This document shows, piece by piece, positions 22,831 through 33,713 of a stretch of 64,000 nucleotides of DNA. The DNA lies in assembly GCA_025331445.1 (NCBI GenBank), contig JAIWNE010000115.1:1-64000 (forward strand), in the 5' to 3' direction. How positions within the stretch are numbered: position 1 is the stretch's first letter; each line of letters starts with the position of its first letter. The position numbers were made by a program, and so were the translations under genes. This DNA is from Blakeslea trispora. Its lineage: Eukaryota > Mucoromycota > Mucoromycetes > Mucorales > Choanephoraceae. Below the pieces are notes generated by a model. The model was not told where the DNA came from and searched no databases. It saw nothing but the letters and a program-made list of their open reading frames with translations.

Positions 22831-23511
22831 ATACAAAGGGAGATGTTTAAGCGAGTAAACTATACGCCAAGTTCATACCATTGCATTCATAAAAGAGATT
22901 TTATATTCAATCAATTCAGCTCTATAGACTCTCTCAGTTCTCTTGATGGACACACTTTAATGATAAATACAGTAAGAGGCGAAGGAAAGGTGAAGATGCC
23001 GAAATAGTGTGGAGATAGTAATAAGACAACATTGCTATCTTTACTGCTATATGTCTGCTTTTTGGGAGGTACTTATGAATGGCTAGAATATATTTAGATG
23101 AGATATTTGGCATATGTATGACATATTCTGGATGTGCCAATATTCATTGATGCTCCAATTTCTCACTAAAATCATACCGTCTTGCAAAATAAATAAATAA
23201 TAATAACAAAAAAAAAAGAACAACATATTCAAAGCAAGCTTTCTTCAAGCAGACATACATTAACCTTCGCAAAGTATCTTCCAGAAAAGGATACTAAATA
23301 CAAACGTGTGTGTGTGTGTGTGTGTGAAAAAAAAAAATGTCCATATTGAAGATTTGTAACCAACTTTTCGCGCAAAGGCCACTGAGAGAATGAAAATACA
23401 GGAAGAACTATTTTACCGCAATAAGTTTTATCTTTTTTTCTTCTCTCTTTCTTTACCCCTTTTTTTTTCGCTTTTTCCCATATACTACTCATCTCTCAGA
23501 TCAATTCACTC
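22831..23511. other. Intergenic with a TG microsatellite
   Basis: 680 nt, AT-rich, with a pure (GT)n run at 23306-23326 and pyrimidine tracts just before the next start codon, typical of a fungal promoter. No gene seen. Confidence 0.4.
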
Positions 23512-25080
23512 ATGAAAGACACTCTAATAAATGGATATTTTGGAACGCAAACTGGGGTACATATACAAGATAATACATTAATCGCTTCAGAATCCATAAA
23601 GCCTGGTACTACTCTTCTTGTTGAACAACCTCTTGCATCCGTTCCATTACCCTCAAAACGCCACCAAAGATGTAACTATTGTTTGCAAAAAGCTCAGCTT
23701 CAATGCTGTTCACGATGTCATTCAGCCTATTTCTGCAGCAATGAGTGCTTTAGAAGCGCTTGGCTCCATTTTCATCGAGTACTTTGTGAGCCTCAAGTAA
23801 CTGATATATATAAAGATGTAGATGCAGACCGATGGCTGCTAGAACGAACAGCTCTGACACTATACAGTCACAATCGTCTCAATAAGCAAGAATCCCATTC
23901 TCCACCCTACCTTCCCTTTGCTGTTCATGCTCTCAATCAACTACATGTTTCGCAGAGTAATACAACCCCGGCTCAAACAGTACACAATGTAGCCCAGTTC
24001 TTATCTTCCTTCGACAGTGAGCTAGCTAATCAAGATCTAAACAGTTTGTGGCTTCGTATCCAAAACTGCTCCTTTCCTATAGAGGATACTGAACACTACC
24101 TCGATCAAATAGCATTAGGTGTATATCCCATCACTGCTTTGTTAGTCAGACACTCATGTCGTCCTAATGCTGCTTTGATCTACAAGCAAGACACACAACA
24201 TATCATCGCTTTGGAAGACATATTGCCTGGAGAACCTGTCACTATTTCCTACGTTAATCTAGTTAGCACAAAGTCACAAAGAGCAACAGAGCTCAAACAG
24301 CGGTTTGGACAGGACTATCAATGTCATTGTATACGATGTGAGGGAGACCTTGTTTCTCTCGATAAGGCGCTTGATAAAGGTGAACTATTGGCCCTGTCAG
24401 AACAGGGCGCGCTTGCGATGGTAGAAGAACAAATCAAGCAATGGTCAGTTCTAGAGATGATGCGTAGTGCAGAACAAAGAGAGAAAGACAGCTGGTCACC
24501 TCTTAAGGTGCTGAAACTGCCTGAATTCGCTCACTTTGTAAGTCGAATTGGCGCACCTGATATTTATTATGCTTCCATCGGAAGCAAGAAGAATCCACTT
24601 CCTGACAACATATACAAACAATTCATAAAAGAAGATAGAATCAATTTGACGCAGCGCATACCATTAGCAGCTATGGCTATCCTTAACGTCCCGAAAGTAC
24701 CTGCATTCACTGTAGCTGCCATTCAAGCAGCCGAGAAAGTATTGAAGCATCGAATTATGGGGGGCCGCTGGGTCGAAGCATCACGGTGTGCTCTGTATCT
24801 CTATGTGGCCTACCGTTTGCTCTATCCCCTCTTACACCCAAAATTAGCTTATCATACACTTGTCTTGGCAAGATCAGGATGGAATGCGCTTGTTGAAATG
24901 GAACTTGTTGGCGTTGAGCGTAAGTTAGAACGTATTTATGCGAACGGTGCTCGTACTTGGATCGAATTAGCTAAATTTGCTGTCAGCACCACCTTTGGAA
25001 GCAGCAGCAATTTATGGAGAGATGTTGTTGAGCTCCAATGGGTTTATGACCGTGAGCGCAAAGTAAAAAGTAATCATTAA
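23512..25080 (+). CDS. SET and MYND domain protein (SMYD-like)
   Basis: Putative protein lysine methyltransferase, intronless, 522 residues. The split SET domain starts near residue 15 (HIQDNTLIASESIKPGTTLL). It is interrupted by a complete MYND zinc finger at about residues 54-93: CNYC, CCSRC, CSNEC, then H and C in FHRVLC. SET resumes with the motif LVRHSCRPNAALIY (normally NHSCxPN, here RHSCRPN) and GEPVTISYVNL, which holds the catalytic-tyrosine region. It ends in a Cys-rich post-SET segment, CHCIRCEGD. The remaining 200 residues are helical, without Cys clusters, as in SMYD proteins with TPR-like C-termini. Substrate unknown. Confidence 0.9.
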   Translation: MKDTLINGYFGTQTGVHIQDNTLIASESIKPGTTLLVEQPLASVPLPSKRHQRCNYCLQKAQLQCCSRCHSAYFCSNECFRSAWLHFHRVLCEPQVTDIYKDVDADRWLLERTALTLYSHNRLNKQESHSPPYLPFAVHALNQLHVSQSNTTPAQTVHNVAQFLSSFDSELANQDLNSLWLRIQNCSFPIEDTEHYLDQIALGVYPITALLVRHSCRPNAALIYKQDTQHIIALEDILPGEPVTISYVNLVSTKSQRATELKQRFGQDYQCHCIRCEGDLVSLDKALDKGELLALSEQGALAMVEEQIKQWSVLEMMRSAEQREKDSWSPLKVLKLPEFAHFVSRIGAPDIYYASIGSKKNPLPDNIYKQFIKEDRINLTQRIPLAAMAILNVPKVPAFTVAAIQAAEKVLKHRIMGGRWVEASRCALYLYVAYRLLYPLLHPKLAYHTLVLARSGWNALVEMELVGVERKLERIYANGARTWIELAKFAVSTTFGSSSNLWRDVVELQWVYDRERKVKSNH

Positions 25081-25205
25081 ATTTATCTTCATAATCCAGT
25101 CTTCCCCTCTTCTTCTTTTTAAAGGAGAAGAGAAAATACCAAAACAACAACAACAACAGAAAATGTCATGCAGCCTATAATGATTATTACAGTTTGTTTA
25201 TTCCT

Positions 25206-27076
25206 TTACAAAAAGCCTGTTCTTTTGCCTATAGCAACCATAACTACTACGTAGATCAACATACCCATCACAATCCAATAAAACCAAACTAAGTCTTTCT
25301 TGTCCTGACCAGGTACATAAACATTCATACCAAAGAGACCACCAATCAAATTCTATCCAATAATGTCGTCAGCTAGGGTTTCCTTTTAATGCATCGATTG
25401 AATCTTACCAAAGGTACAATGATAGTAGCAAAAAACGTTAGACGATTGATGACTTCGTTTGTGGTGTTACCAGCTTGAGAAAGTTCAATAGAGATCTGGC
25501 CAATGTAATTTCGATGTGCACGACCAAGAATCAAATCATAATGAGTGACATTTTGTAACATAGTCAGAATATGGTCTATCGAACAAGATAGAGTCAGGGT
25601 TTAATTGCAAAAAAAGACACACGCACACACTTTCTTTTACCTTGAATATCTCCTAGATAAAGTGTCACTTCATGTTGCAATTTGGATTCATCTTGTTCTT
25701 GTTCATGTACTACTGCATTTGTGTTATTGGTGGCAGCGTTGAGATTGGCCATTGAGTGAGACTCTCGCAGCTTTAGGGTATTGTAGCTAGTTTCCTTCGC
25801 TTTATCGTCATAGCGTTTGATTAAACTTCTCACAACATCGGCTTTTGGGCCTAGTAAACGAACCAACTGCATTACTGTCTTTCGACAACTACCAATGCGT
25901 CGCAACATATCGTTCTGTTCAGATCCGTTGAGAACAAGCACAAGATCATCAATTGAATCTACTTCCAGTTCAGTATGTTGAATGAGCGGCGCAAAGCTGT
26001 CTGTGATATTATCTATTAAGGCATAATTGATCCACTCAGGTGTTACATGGATGAAGTCTTTTAGTTGATGAATTCGACGTCGTACATTGGCAGGATGAGG
26101 CAAATCTTGAAACCGGAACTTGAAGAAAATCAATTATAATTTGTACAAATAAAGCACTTTTTTTTTTACTTACAGTTAAAACACCGTCCTTAAAGATAAT
26201 GATATAAAAGCTGACAGCTTCAAGGTAATCAGGACTATGAAAGTCATGGTTGAAGCTTCTAAAACTGATAAACATGTAGTTTTGAAATATCTCGCATTTC
26301 TCTCGAGATTCTTGTGCCTGAATATCTTCGGTTGTCAAAGGGTGAATTCGAAAGATCTAAAAACTTGTTTAAAAAAAATGTCTTGATTTTTTTTTTTTTT
26401 TTTTTTACCTTACTGATATTTCTCATTTCTTCATTAGTAGGTGCAAATATATCAACCCACCAGCCAGTCGTCTCTATCAAAAGTTCAGCTACTGTTTTGA
26501 CTTCCTTTTCATTGCCAGGATATTGAGTGTTTAATAGCTGGCGGAAAGAACGACTCTTGAGCGACCCGAGTGCGGCGGAATAGAAAGTATAGCGATCAAT
26601 ATTCTTGTTGACTTCAGATGGATCCTATTGGATACAATTAGCACGTTTTTTTTTTAACAGATACATTTAAAAGCTATACATAGAAACTCGTTTACCCGAA
26701 TATTGTCACCATACATACTGAATCTTCGGCCCATCGTTGGCTTTTCATTACTTGACTCAAGTAAGTCATCCAGTCGAGCTGTCAACTGATGGTCGTCTTG
26801 TTCCTCTTTAGTGGTTGTATTATTAGGCTTCATGTATGACTTTAGTAAGTCCACTTCAACTGTTGTATGATGGTCAGTCTGGTGAAAGGGATAGCATACT
26901 TCGACCTCGTCTACTCTCTTTCCTTCAGGCTTCTGTTCGGCTGCCTGAAGAGTAGGTCCGGATGAAGAAGAAGGGGGAGTGGAATCGATAGAGTTGACAG
27001 AATCCATCTGCAAAACACACTCTTGGCTGACAGTAGGTTGTAAAAGAGATCTTGCTTGGAAGGCTTTGTCCTCCAT
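25206..27076 (-). CDS. ALR1: CorA-type Mg2+ transporter (Alr/Mnr-like)
   Basis: Divalent cation channel of the CorA-MIT superfamily. Six exons read from the ATG at 27076. The first encodes a Ser/Thr/acidic cytosolic head. Later exons give the conserved soluble funnel: DIFAPTNEEMRNISK, IHPLTTEDIQAQESREK and NYMFISFRSF. They are followed by the long helix with KADVVRSLIKRYDDK and YLGDIQDHI. The last two exons hold TM1 (NRLTFFATIIVPLNLIGGLFG) with the pore signature GMN, and TM2 (WFYWIVMGMLIYVVVMVAI), ending GKRTGFL. Domain order fits fungal plasma-membrane Alr or vacuolar Mnr proteins; the sequence does not separate the two. No disruption noticed. Confidence 0.9.
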
Positions 27077-27441
27077 GTTGTCTATGCTAGGATTAGAAAA
27101 AGATATTCAAAAGAGCTGACATAAAGAGAAAAAAAAAATATTCAAACTAAAAAAAAAAAGAAAGGCAAAGAGTAAAAAGACAGGATTTTCGATCAGAAAT
27201 GACTGTCGGAGTTCAAGACTAATTGCAAGTTGATTATATGATAATTTCGGCTTTGCTAGAGAAATTCTTTGAGTTTTATGTTTTGTTTCTGCCCAACATT
27301 CCTTACGTGGGAAGCATAAGAAGACATGTAGTTTGCTTGCCTAATGTAGACCATTCAGATAATATCAGGTAGGCAATAAGATGGCTTTTAATGAGTAAGT
27401 GAAGACCCAAAAATTGTTTTATTTGAATATTTTATTCTAAA
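27077..27441. other. Intergenic
   Basis: 365 nt between the Mg2+ transporter start and the NmrA-like stop. A-tracts near 27128 and 27151; no gene. Confidence 0.4.
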
Positions 27442-28329
27442 CTATTGAACTAGAGTTTTGTTTCGTTCAATAAATTCTCTAAATGTTTCAGGCTTCCTGT
27501 TTAATAAAATTTCAGTCACAGGCGTGACTCTTTGCAAGTCAGTGTAATCGAGTGGGTCAGCAAGTGATACAGCAAATTCGAATGGAAGACCAATTTGGAT
27601 CAACTCCTCACATCTTTTAGCAGCAGGGACTTCCTCGAAACTAATATCTTGACCAAGTATCTCAGAAAACACAGCAGCTCTTTCTCGGTTAGAGATGACA
27701 TCGCCAATTAAGGTGTAGACTGGTTCACCATGCTTTTGGATATCATCTTGAAGAATATTAGCAACGATGGCACCAATATCATCTGTTGAGATGTAATCTT
27801 GACGAAAATCAGGTTCAATGGCATCTCGTAAAACGCCGTTTTTCTTGACATTATCAAGCCAAAACGCATTGGACATCAAACGGCTTGGACGCAGAATCAC
27901 TACTTTTCCACTTCGTTTAGGGTGCTCATAGAACGCTTTTTCTCCATAATAATGAGCAGATCCGGATAGAGATGTACGATAGCCTGAATTGACAGCAGCA
28001 GAAGAAAGATCAACTATCTGTTGGATGCCGGCTTCATAAGCATAATCAGCAATGGTCTGTTTAATTTCCACAAACTTTTGCGTTTTGCCTAGCACCACAA
28101 AAAGACGAGTATGACCTTTCAAACCTTCTTTCAGAGGGCTCATATCATCATAGTCGCCTTCAACAATATCAATGAGGTGGCTCTTGCCTGAGAAAATCAA
28201 TTTCACTTTTTCTTGGTTTCGAGTGAACAATGTCACTCTAACATTGTTGGCAAGAAGATCTTGTACTGCTTTGGAGCCGATATTGCCGGTGGCACCAATA
28301 ATAAAGATACGTTCGTTAGAGGAGACCAT
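27442..28329 (-). CDS. NmrA-like NAD(P)-binding oxidoreductase
   Basis: Intronless, 295 residues, starting MVSSNERIFIIGATGNIGS. The Rossmann nucleotide-binding loop GATGNIG is at residues 12-18, and the strand following (RVTLFTRN, with Arg/Asn at its end) favours NADP(H). IVDLSSAAVNSG and RPSRLMSNAFWLDN correspond to the structural core of atypical short-chain dehydrogenases of the NmrA/QOR2 type. The catalytic Tyr-x-x-x-Lys is present as YYGEK. The C-terminal half (DYISTDDIGAIVANIL, YTLIGDVISNRERAAVFSEILG) is typical of NmrA-like enzymes, which either reduce quinones/isoflavones or act as redox sensors. Substrate not predictable. Confidence 0.88.
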   Translation of the reverse strand: MVSSNERIFIIGATGNIGSKAVQDLLANNVRVTLFTRNQEKVKLIFSGKSHLIDIVEGDYDDMSPLKEGLKGHTRLFVVLGKTQKFVEIKQTIADYAYEAGIQQIVDLSSAAVNSGYRTSLSGSAHYYGEKAFYEHPKRSGKVVILRPSRLMSNAFWLDNVKKNGVLRDAIEPDFRQDYISTDDIGAIVANILQDDIQKHGEPVYTLIGDVISNRERAAVFSEILGQDISFEEVPAAKRCEELIQIGLPFEFAVSLADPLDYTDLQRVTPVTEILLNRKPETFREFIERNKTLVQ

Positions 28330-28763
28330 TGGATATGAGATTTAGATTGTTTAGTTGAGAAATCAAGTATGTATAAAAATGTTAAAGAAAAAAAGGGGGG
28401 ATAAACATGGACATGTATTTATATTACTGCTCATCAATAAAGTCAAAATAAACCGGATAAAATACATCCGCTTCTTTCTTCTTTGAGAAAAACGCAAATT
28501 CCCATATGAGCATGATACAAACCAGCCGCATTATGTTTATAGTGTTATTTTTCCTTTTTTACCTTTGTTTGTACATCTTGCTTTAGTTATTCTCGGATTC
28601 TTGATAATCCGTGTTTCAGCAAATGGTAATTGAGGCTCATTTTTTTTTTAAAAAAAAGGCGAATACCATTATAATTCATAAGCATGGCTGATAGTTGAGA
28701 GAGTTTTCTTGTATTTTATTAATTTTGCTTTATCTCAAAAATCAAGTTAGCTTGATCTATCTA
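28330..28763. other. Intergenic
   Basis: 434 nt, AT-rich, holding the NmrA-like gene promoter and the Spf1 3' flank. No gene recognised. Confidence 0.4.
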
Positions 28764-31700
28764 TTAATCTCTTCTCGCAATAGCTTTAGCACGATTGTCG
28801 GCAAACAAGGATTTGGTCACCTTTTCGATAGCATAAGCAATACCAAAATCAAGGATCATACACAAAGTCAATTTATAGCGGAACTAAAATAAAAAAGGAG
28901 GCGATGAGAAACAGGCTCTAAGACAATGAAGATGAAAGAGAACTTACAGTGCCAGGAAATCGAACAAGTTTAAGTTGGTCGTTCACTTCAGGCCAAAGTT
29001 CAGTAGCGCCAGCCAAAGCAATACCACCAACAGACATCAAGCCATAATACAAGGCCTTGTTGTCTTGAATGCGCTCACGGAATGGATAACCCTATTATTT
29101 GTGCATGAGTTTAATTTGAGACTATCTTAAAAACAAAAGGCTTACCTGATAGTTGATAGCAAAAGTAGAAACTTGCATAGACAATTGGATGAGGTAAACA
29201 GCACTGTTCAACAAGCTTGGTTCGAATTCACCCTCTAAATCAACTTCCTTTGGTCTAAGATGCATAAGGTTGATTAGTCTAGATTTCTTTCAACGAAAAA
29301 TTCGACTCACGGTTCAAGAGATTTAGCAAGGGCATTGATGTATACAAGCGAAATAATATGAATAGCAAATTGACCCAAGACAGACAAAATAATGTAAGGG
29401 TTGAAGATGTTGGGTTGAGGACGCTCTTTAGATAATCTTTGCAAGGGCTTGCCTCGAGAAATACATAAGAAACAGACAGCCATGAGCATACCAGAGATAG
29501 TAACTTGAAGATCACCGAACTTGATGCCATCCAGGTACAAGACAGACAAACTATAAGCAGAAATCAAACAATTCAAAGCCAAAATCTTGTACATTTGAAT
29601 AGTGGCCACAAGGGTACAACGGCCTTGACGGATGATGTTGTTGATTGAAGTTACATTACGAAGCTTGGAAGTGAAAGGTGCAGCTACGGAAGCATCGCCA
29701 AATTTGATAGTAGGAGGCTCTTCTATATCCATGCCTTCCATAATCTTTTGAGTAGCCTCTTCAATCTTCTTCTTTTGTTCTAATTGGCGTTGCTGAGCGG
29801 GTGTCAAGTTTTGTGCTTGCTGGCGATTTAATTGAGCAGTATGTTCAGGATAAAGATGGGCAATAGCAGGGGGAGGAGGAGGAGGAGGTTGGTTAAAGCG
29901 AGCAGAAATGCTCTTTTGCTGTTCATACATGGCCTTCATACGCTCAATGCGTTGACGTTCAGCAATCTTTTGAAGGTCTTCAGGCGTACCATCTAAAAGA
30001 GCTACACCAATATGTGCTTGCTTCAAAGCGCCTACATCGTTTGTACCATCACCAGCCATCAAGGTAGTATAGCCAAGATCTTTTAATCCTGTCAATAGAT
30101 ATTCTTTTTGAGAAGGAGACACACGGGCATATACCCAAGTGTGTTCCAAAATGACATTCATATTGTCCTTCTGAAGCATAAACTGTGACATTGCTGAACC
30201 TGTCAAACAAAGGTCGTGTTTCTTCAAAAGATCCTTGTCCAATGGTTCAGAAGGATCAACTTCAACACGATAGCTTTCATCAATGGAGTGAAATATAACC
30301 TTGTTGTCCTTGCGACCTTCATCACGGTCAACAATCAAAACATCTCGTTCAACGATAGCTACTTCACGGGCAACAGCACATGCAGTCAGTGGGTTGTCAC
30401 CAGTAATCATAATACAGCGGTGAGACGATTCGTTCAACTCCTTCAATGCTTCAATAGCATCTTCCTTTAAGGGACAAGTGAAAACAATAAAGCCAGCAAA
30501 AATCAAGTCAGATTCAACTGATTCTCGAGAGAGGTCGTTGATTTGAGCAGCAGAGAGTGTACGATCCAATATCTTGTAGCCAAGAGCCAACACTCTGCTA
30601 CCCTTGCGAGTGAAGTGGCGATAAGTGTCTACATATCCTTCAGGAATGGACTTGTACATGGCCTTTAATGTTTCAGGAGCGCCCTTAACAGCTATGAAAG
30701 TTTGTTGACCTTGACCGCTAGATTGGCTCAAGGTAGAAACTGAAGATTGACGCTTTAAAGCAGAACTAAACTGGTAGCGACGACAGATTTGCAAGCTTGA
30801 TGTCTGGTTGGTCTTTGGCTTAACAACATCATTAGCACCCAACTCCCATTCTAGAGCTTTCAATGTTTCCTTTTCCATAGGGTCACCAACAATGCCATCT
30901 TCTAATTGTACTAATGCATGTGCACTAGCCAATACCCATCGTGTAGTATCAGGTACCTCAGTAGCCTTGGCTAACTCAGTAGCAGATCTGGAACGGCTAT
31001 ATATCAAGAAGAAAAAAGTGTTAAGCCTCGTTTTTTTTTCACTAGTTTTTTATATTCAATCCAGCTTACTCAGAGAAGGCGACACCTTCGAATACAAGAT
31101 CTTCACCAGTCAATGTACCTGTCTTGTCAAAACAGCAAACATCAACACGACCAGCATAAGGAATACGAAAAGGCTCAGTACAGAAGATGGCAAACTTTGA
31201 GAGAGCAACCAAACTGCTATTTACTGCCAAACTCAATTCCATAGGTAATTCAGGGGGAACAACAGAGGTGATAATAAGGATACAGTCAAGTAAAAGCTTA
31301 GATCGTTTACGGTCATTTTTGATGCCTTCTGTCCAAACATAGCCTGAAGCAGCAATAGCAAATATAAGCAAGAAGAGGATGAAGAGCAAGGCTTCAAAGT
31401 TGTTGGCAGAGACACGTTCGGTAGAGAAGATCATAGTACGCACAAGCTCACCTTGGGAAGTACCAAAACCAGTACGAGCAGCAACACAAACACAGCCATC
31501 ATCTGGTGGCGTGTCTGTTTTGGATGTAGTCACTTGAAGTACCTTGGTTCCACCAAAAAGAACATTCAATTTGTCTGCCACATTCATATCAAATTCATCG
31601 TTGGGATCTTTTAAAGCAACAGATTCCTACAAGTAAAAATAAAAATTAAGGCTTCCGGAGCTCCCTCAAGATTGATACTAATTTTACCTTTAGTAAGGGC

Positions 31701-32824
31701 GTTGACTCGCCAGAAAGCATGGCTTCATTGACGATACAAGAACCATCGGCAATCACCAAATCACAAGGAACACCCTGATCTTCCTTTGTACGTACAATCG
31801 AAACAACGTCGCCAGGTAACAGCTCGTCACTCTGAATCTGGATCCATTTTTTCTCGCGCTTTACATACACAGGATAAGGCTTCTGATTCATGCCACGGAA
31901 TTCACCGATGGTGCGAAGACGTTGATAGACAACAGTGCACTCAAAGACAACCAACATTAAAAGAGTAAAAAGAGAATAATACCAGTATTCATCCAGGCAC
32001 CAAAGGCCTACACAGAAAATTTGGAATACAAAGAAAGGTGCAACAGCATGTTCTTTAAACAACTCTGTAAACGTTGGTAAAGGAATTTCGAATCTATTAC
32101 AGAAAAAAAACATGTGAATACCATACAATTTTCTTTCCAAAGTGGACTTACTTGTTAAGCCCGTAAGAATGAGTAAGAGAATCGATCTCTTTTTTGGTAG
32201 TTAAGCCTTTTGTGCTTTGGTAAGATTTGACAGTGTGGTTTAAATCAGCAGGGTAGAGAAGTGTCTGAAACCGCTTCTTGTCAGTATTGTAAATGAACTT
32301 CTTTTGTTGAAACAGGAAAGAGATTTCATGTTCACCAGTGACAATTGACTTTAAATGGGTTTAGTTCGTCTTTATTATCTTCTTATCTGTATGTTGGTAG
32401 TTTACCTTGCTATGTTCAAGTGGTACAAGAGATCCTTTACCTTGATAACGGAAGGGCACAATCTTGATGATGGTAGCCTTTTTGGGATCAGATTCCTAGA
32501 AAAAAAAAGGAGGAATAAGTTTAAACAGAACTAAACTCTCCTTTTCTTTACAAAAAGCGTTCATACCTTCACACAAGTGAAAAGAGCCTTCAGGCCCACA
32601 CTCCATTGACAGACCAAGAATGTCATTGCATGTAAAGTGATGATGCTACCCAAGGCAACAAATGTCCATTCTTCAGAACCGAGATATGTATCGTACTGCG
32701 TAAAATATACGTAGCCAAATACAGGATAAAACATGCTTACAAACGGCCAAATGTACAAGTGCCAGTGTCTAGGCAGCGGCCTGTAAAGGGCAGCCGAAGC
32801 TACTCTTTCAGACTGAACAAGCAT
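28764..32824 (-). CDS. SPF1: P5A-type ATPase Spf1 (ER transmembrane helix dislocase)
   Basis: ER P-type ATPase that extracts misinserted or mistargeted tail-anchored helices. Multi-exon; the main exons cover 32831-32569, about 32140-31690, 31587-31070, 31007-29310 and short C-terminal exons to 28764. Order of motifs: N-terminal [18 protein letters not shown]; actuator motif [29 protein letters not shown], the P5A-specific M4 sequence; phosphorylation site [18 protein letters not shown]; nucleotide domain [24 protein letters not shown]; hinge [16 protein letters not shown]; and C-terminal membrane helices ending in [14 protein letters not shown] poly-Pro loop follows the P-domain, as in fungal Spf1. 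The start is ATG 32824; alternatively a split ATG (AT at 32882-32881 plus G at 32831) adds two residues. Confidence 0.95.
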
Positions 32825-32882
32825 TTGCGTCCTAAGCATAATTAGACAAGGCCACATGTAACCAGTAACTAAACACTTACAT

Positions 32883-33713
32883 CTTGCAAAGACTTGGATT
32901 GTCTATATGAAAAAAAAAAAGAAAGAAAAAATTAGACACCACGTCAATCGCATCAATCTGAGTGTGAAATGTTAGGTCTGCCACAGGCACAATAAATAAG
33001 CTACTAGCAAAGAAAAGCATTGACACGCAAGGAAATTGTACTTTTTAGCTATACGGCTTATACGCAACGTCATTTACAAATCTTTTAGAGAAAAGGGAAC
33101 GTCATTCATTCATGTAAAAGTGAAACAAAATAGTCTATCGTGATGATGATCCTTTTGTTTTTACCAAACCCTAAGGGCAAAATTCTGTTATAAAGGAAAA
33201 CATTCATGACTCAATGCTTCAAAGTATGGGTGCTCTAGGATATTATAAACAGTGTCATTCTATCATCCTTCAGCCAATTATTTATTTTAAAATGAATAGC
33301 AATTTAACATAAACAGACGAGGAAAATTTAAGGAGCAGTACAATACCTTTGAAATAGGTGAAATTCCCCACTCTCAAATTTGGTAATTTTTTTCACAACA
33401 CTAAAATGGAAGTTACATTGCTCCTTGGTAAAACCTAATAGAAGTTTTTGAGCTGACAAAAAGCAAAGCCCGCAAAGTTGGGAAAACTTTTTTGAACTTG
33501 ACGATTTATCTTGGGAAACATTTTCAAAGTTTCCCTTGTTCTGATTTTAAAACAGCTTTTAAATAGAGTCACTTTTTTTTTTTTTGAATAACAATAATGA
33601 TGATAACAATGCATCTACTAAGCTTTTAGATACAACTTTATATTTCTAGTTAACACTACAAGAAGCAAGCTACTCGAGCTGCGAGTCTAATTGTTTTATT
33701 TATTGAATATCTT
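32883..33713. other. Intergenic between Spf1 and the KDZ gene
   Basis: 830 nt without coding signal. It includes a short palindrome, GGGAAAC...GTTTCCC, near 33515-33535 and T/A tracts. This may contain one end of the KDZ transposon, but no terminal repeat could be paired with the other side. Confidence 0.4.
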
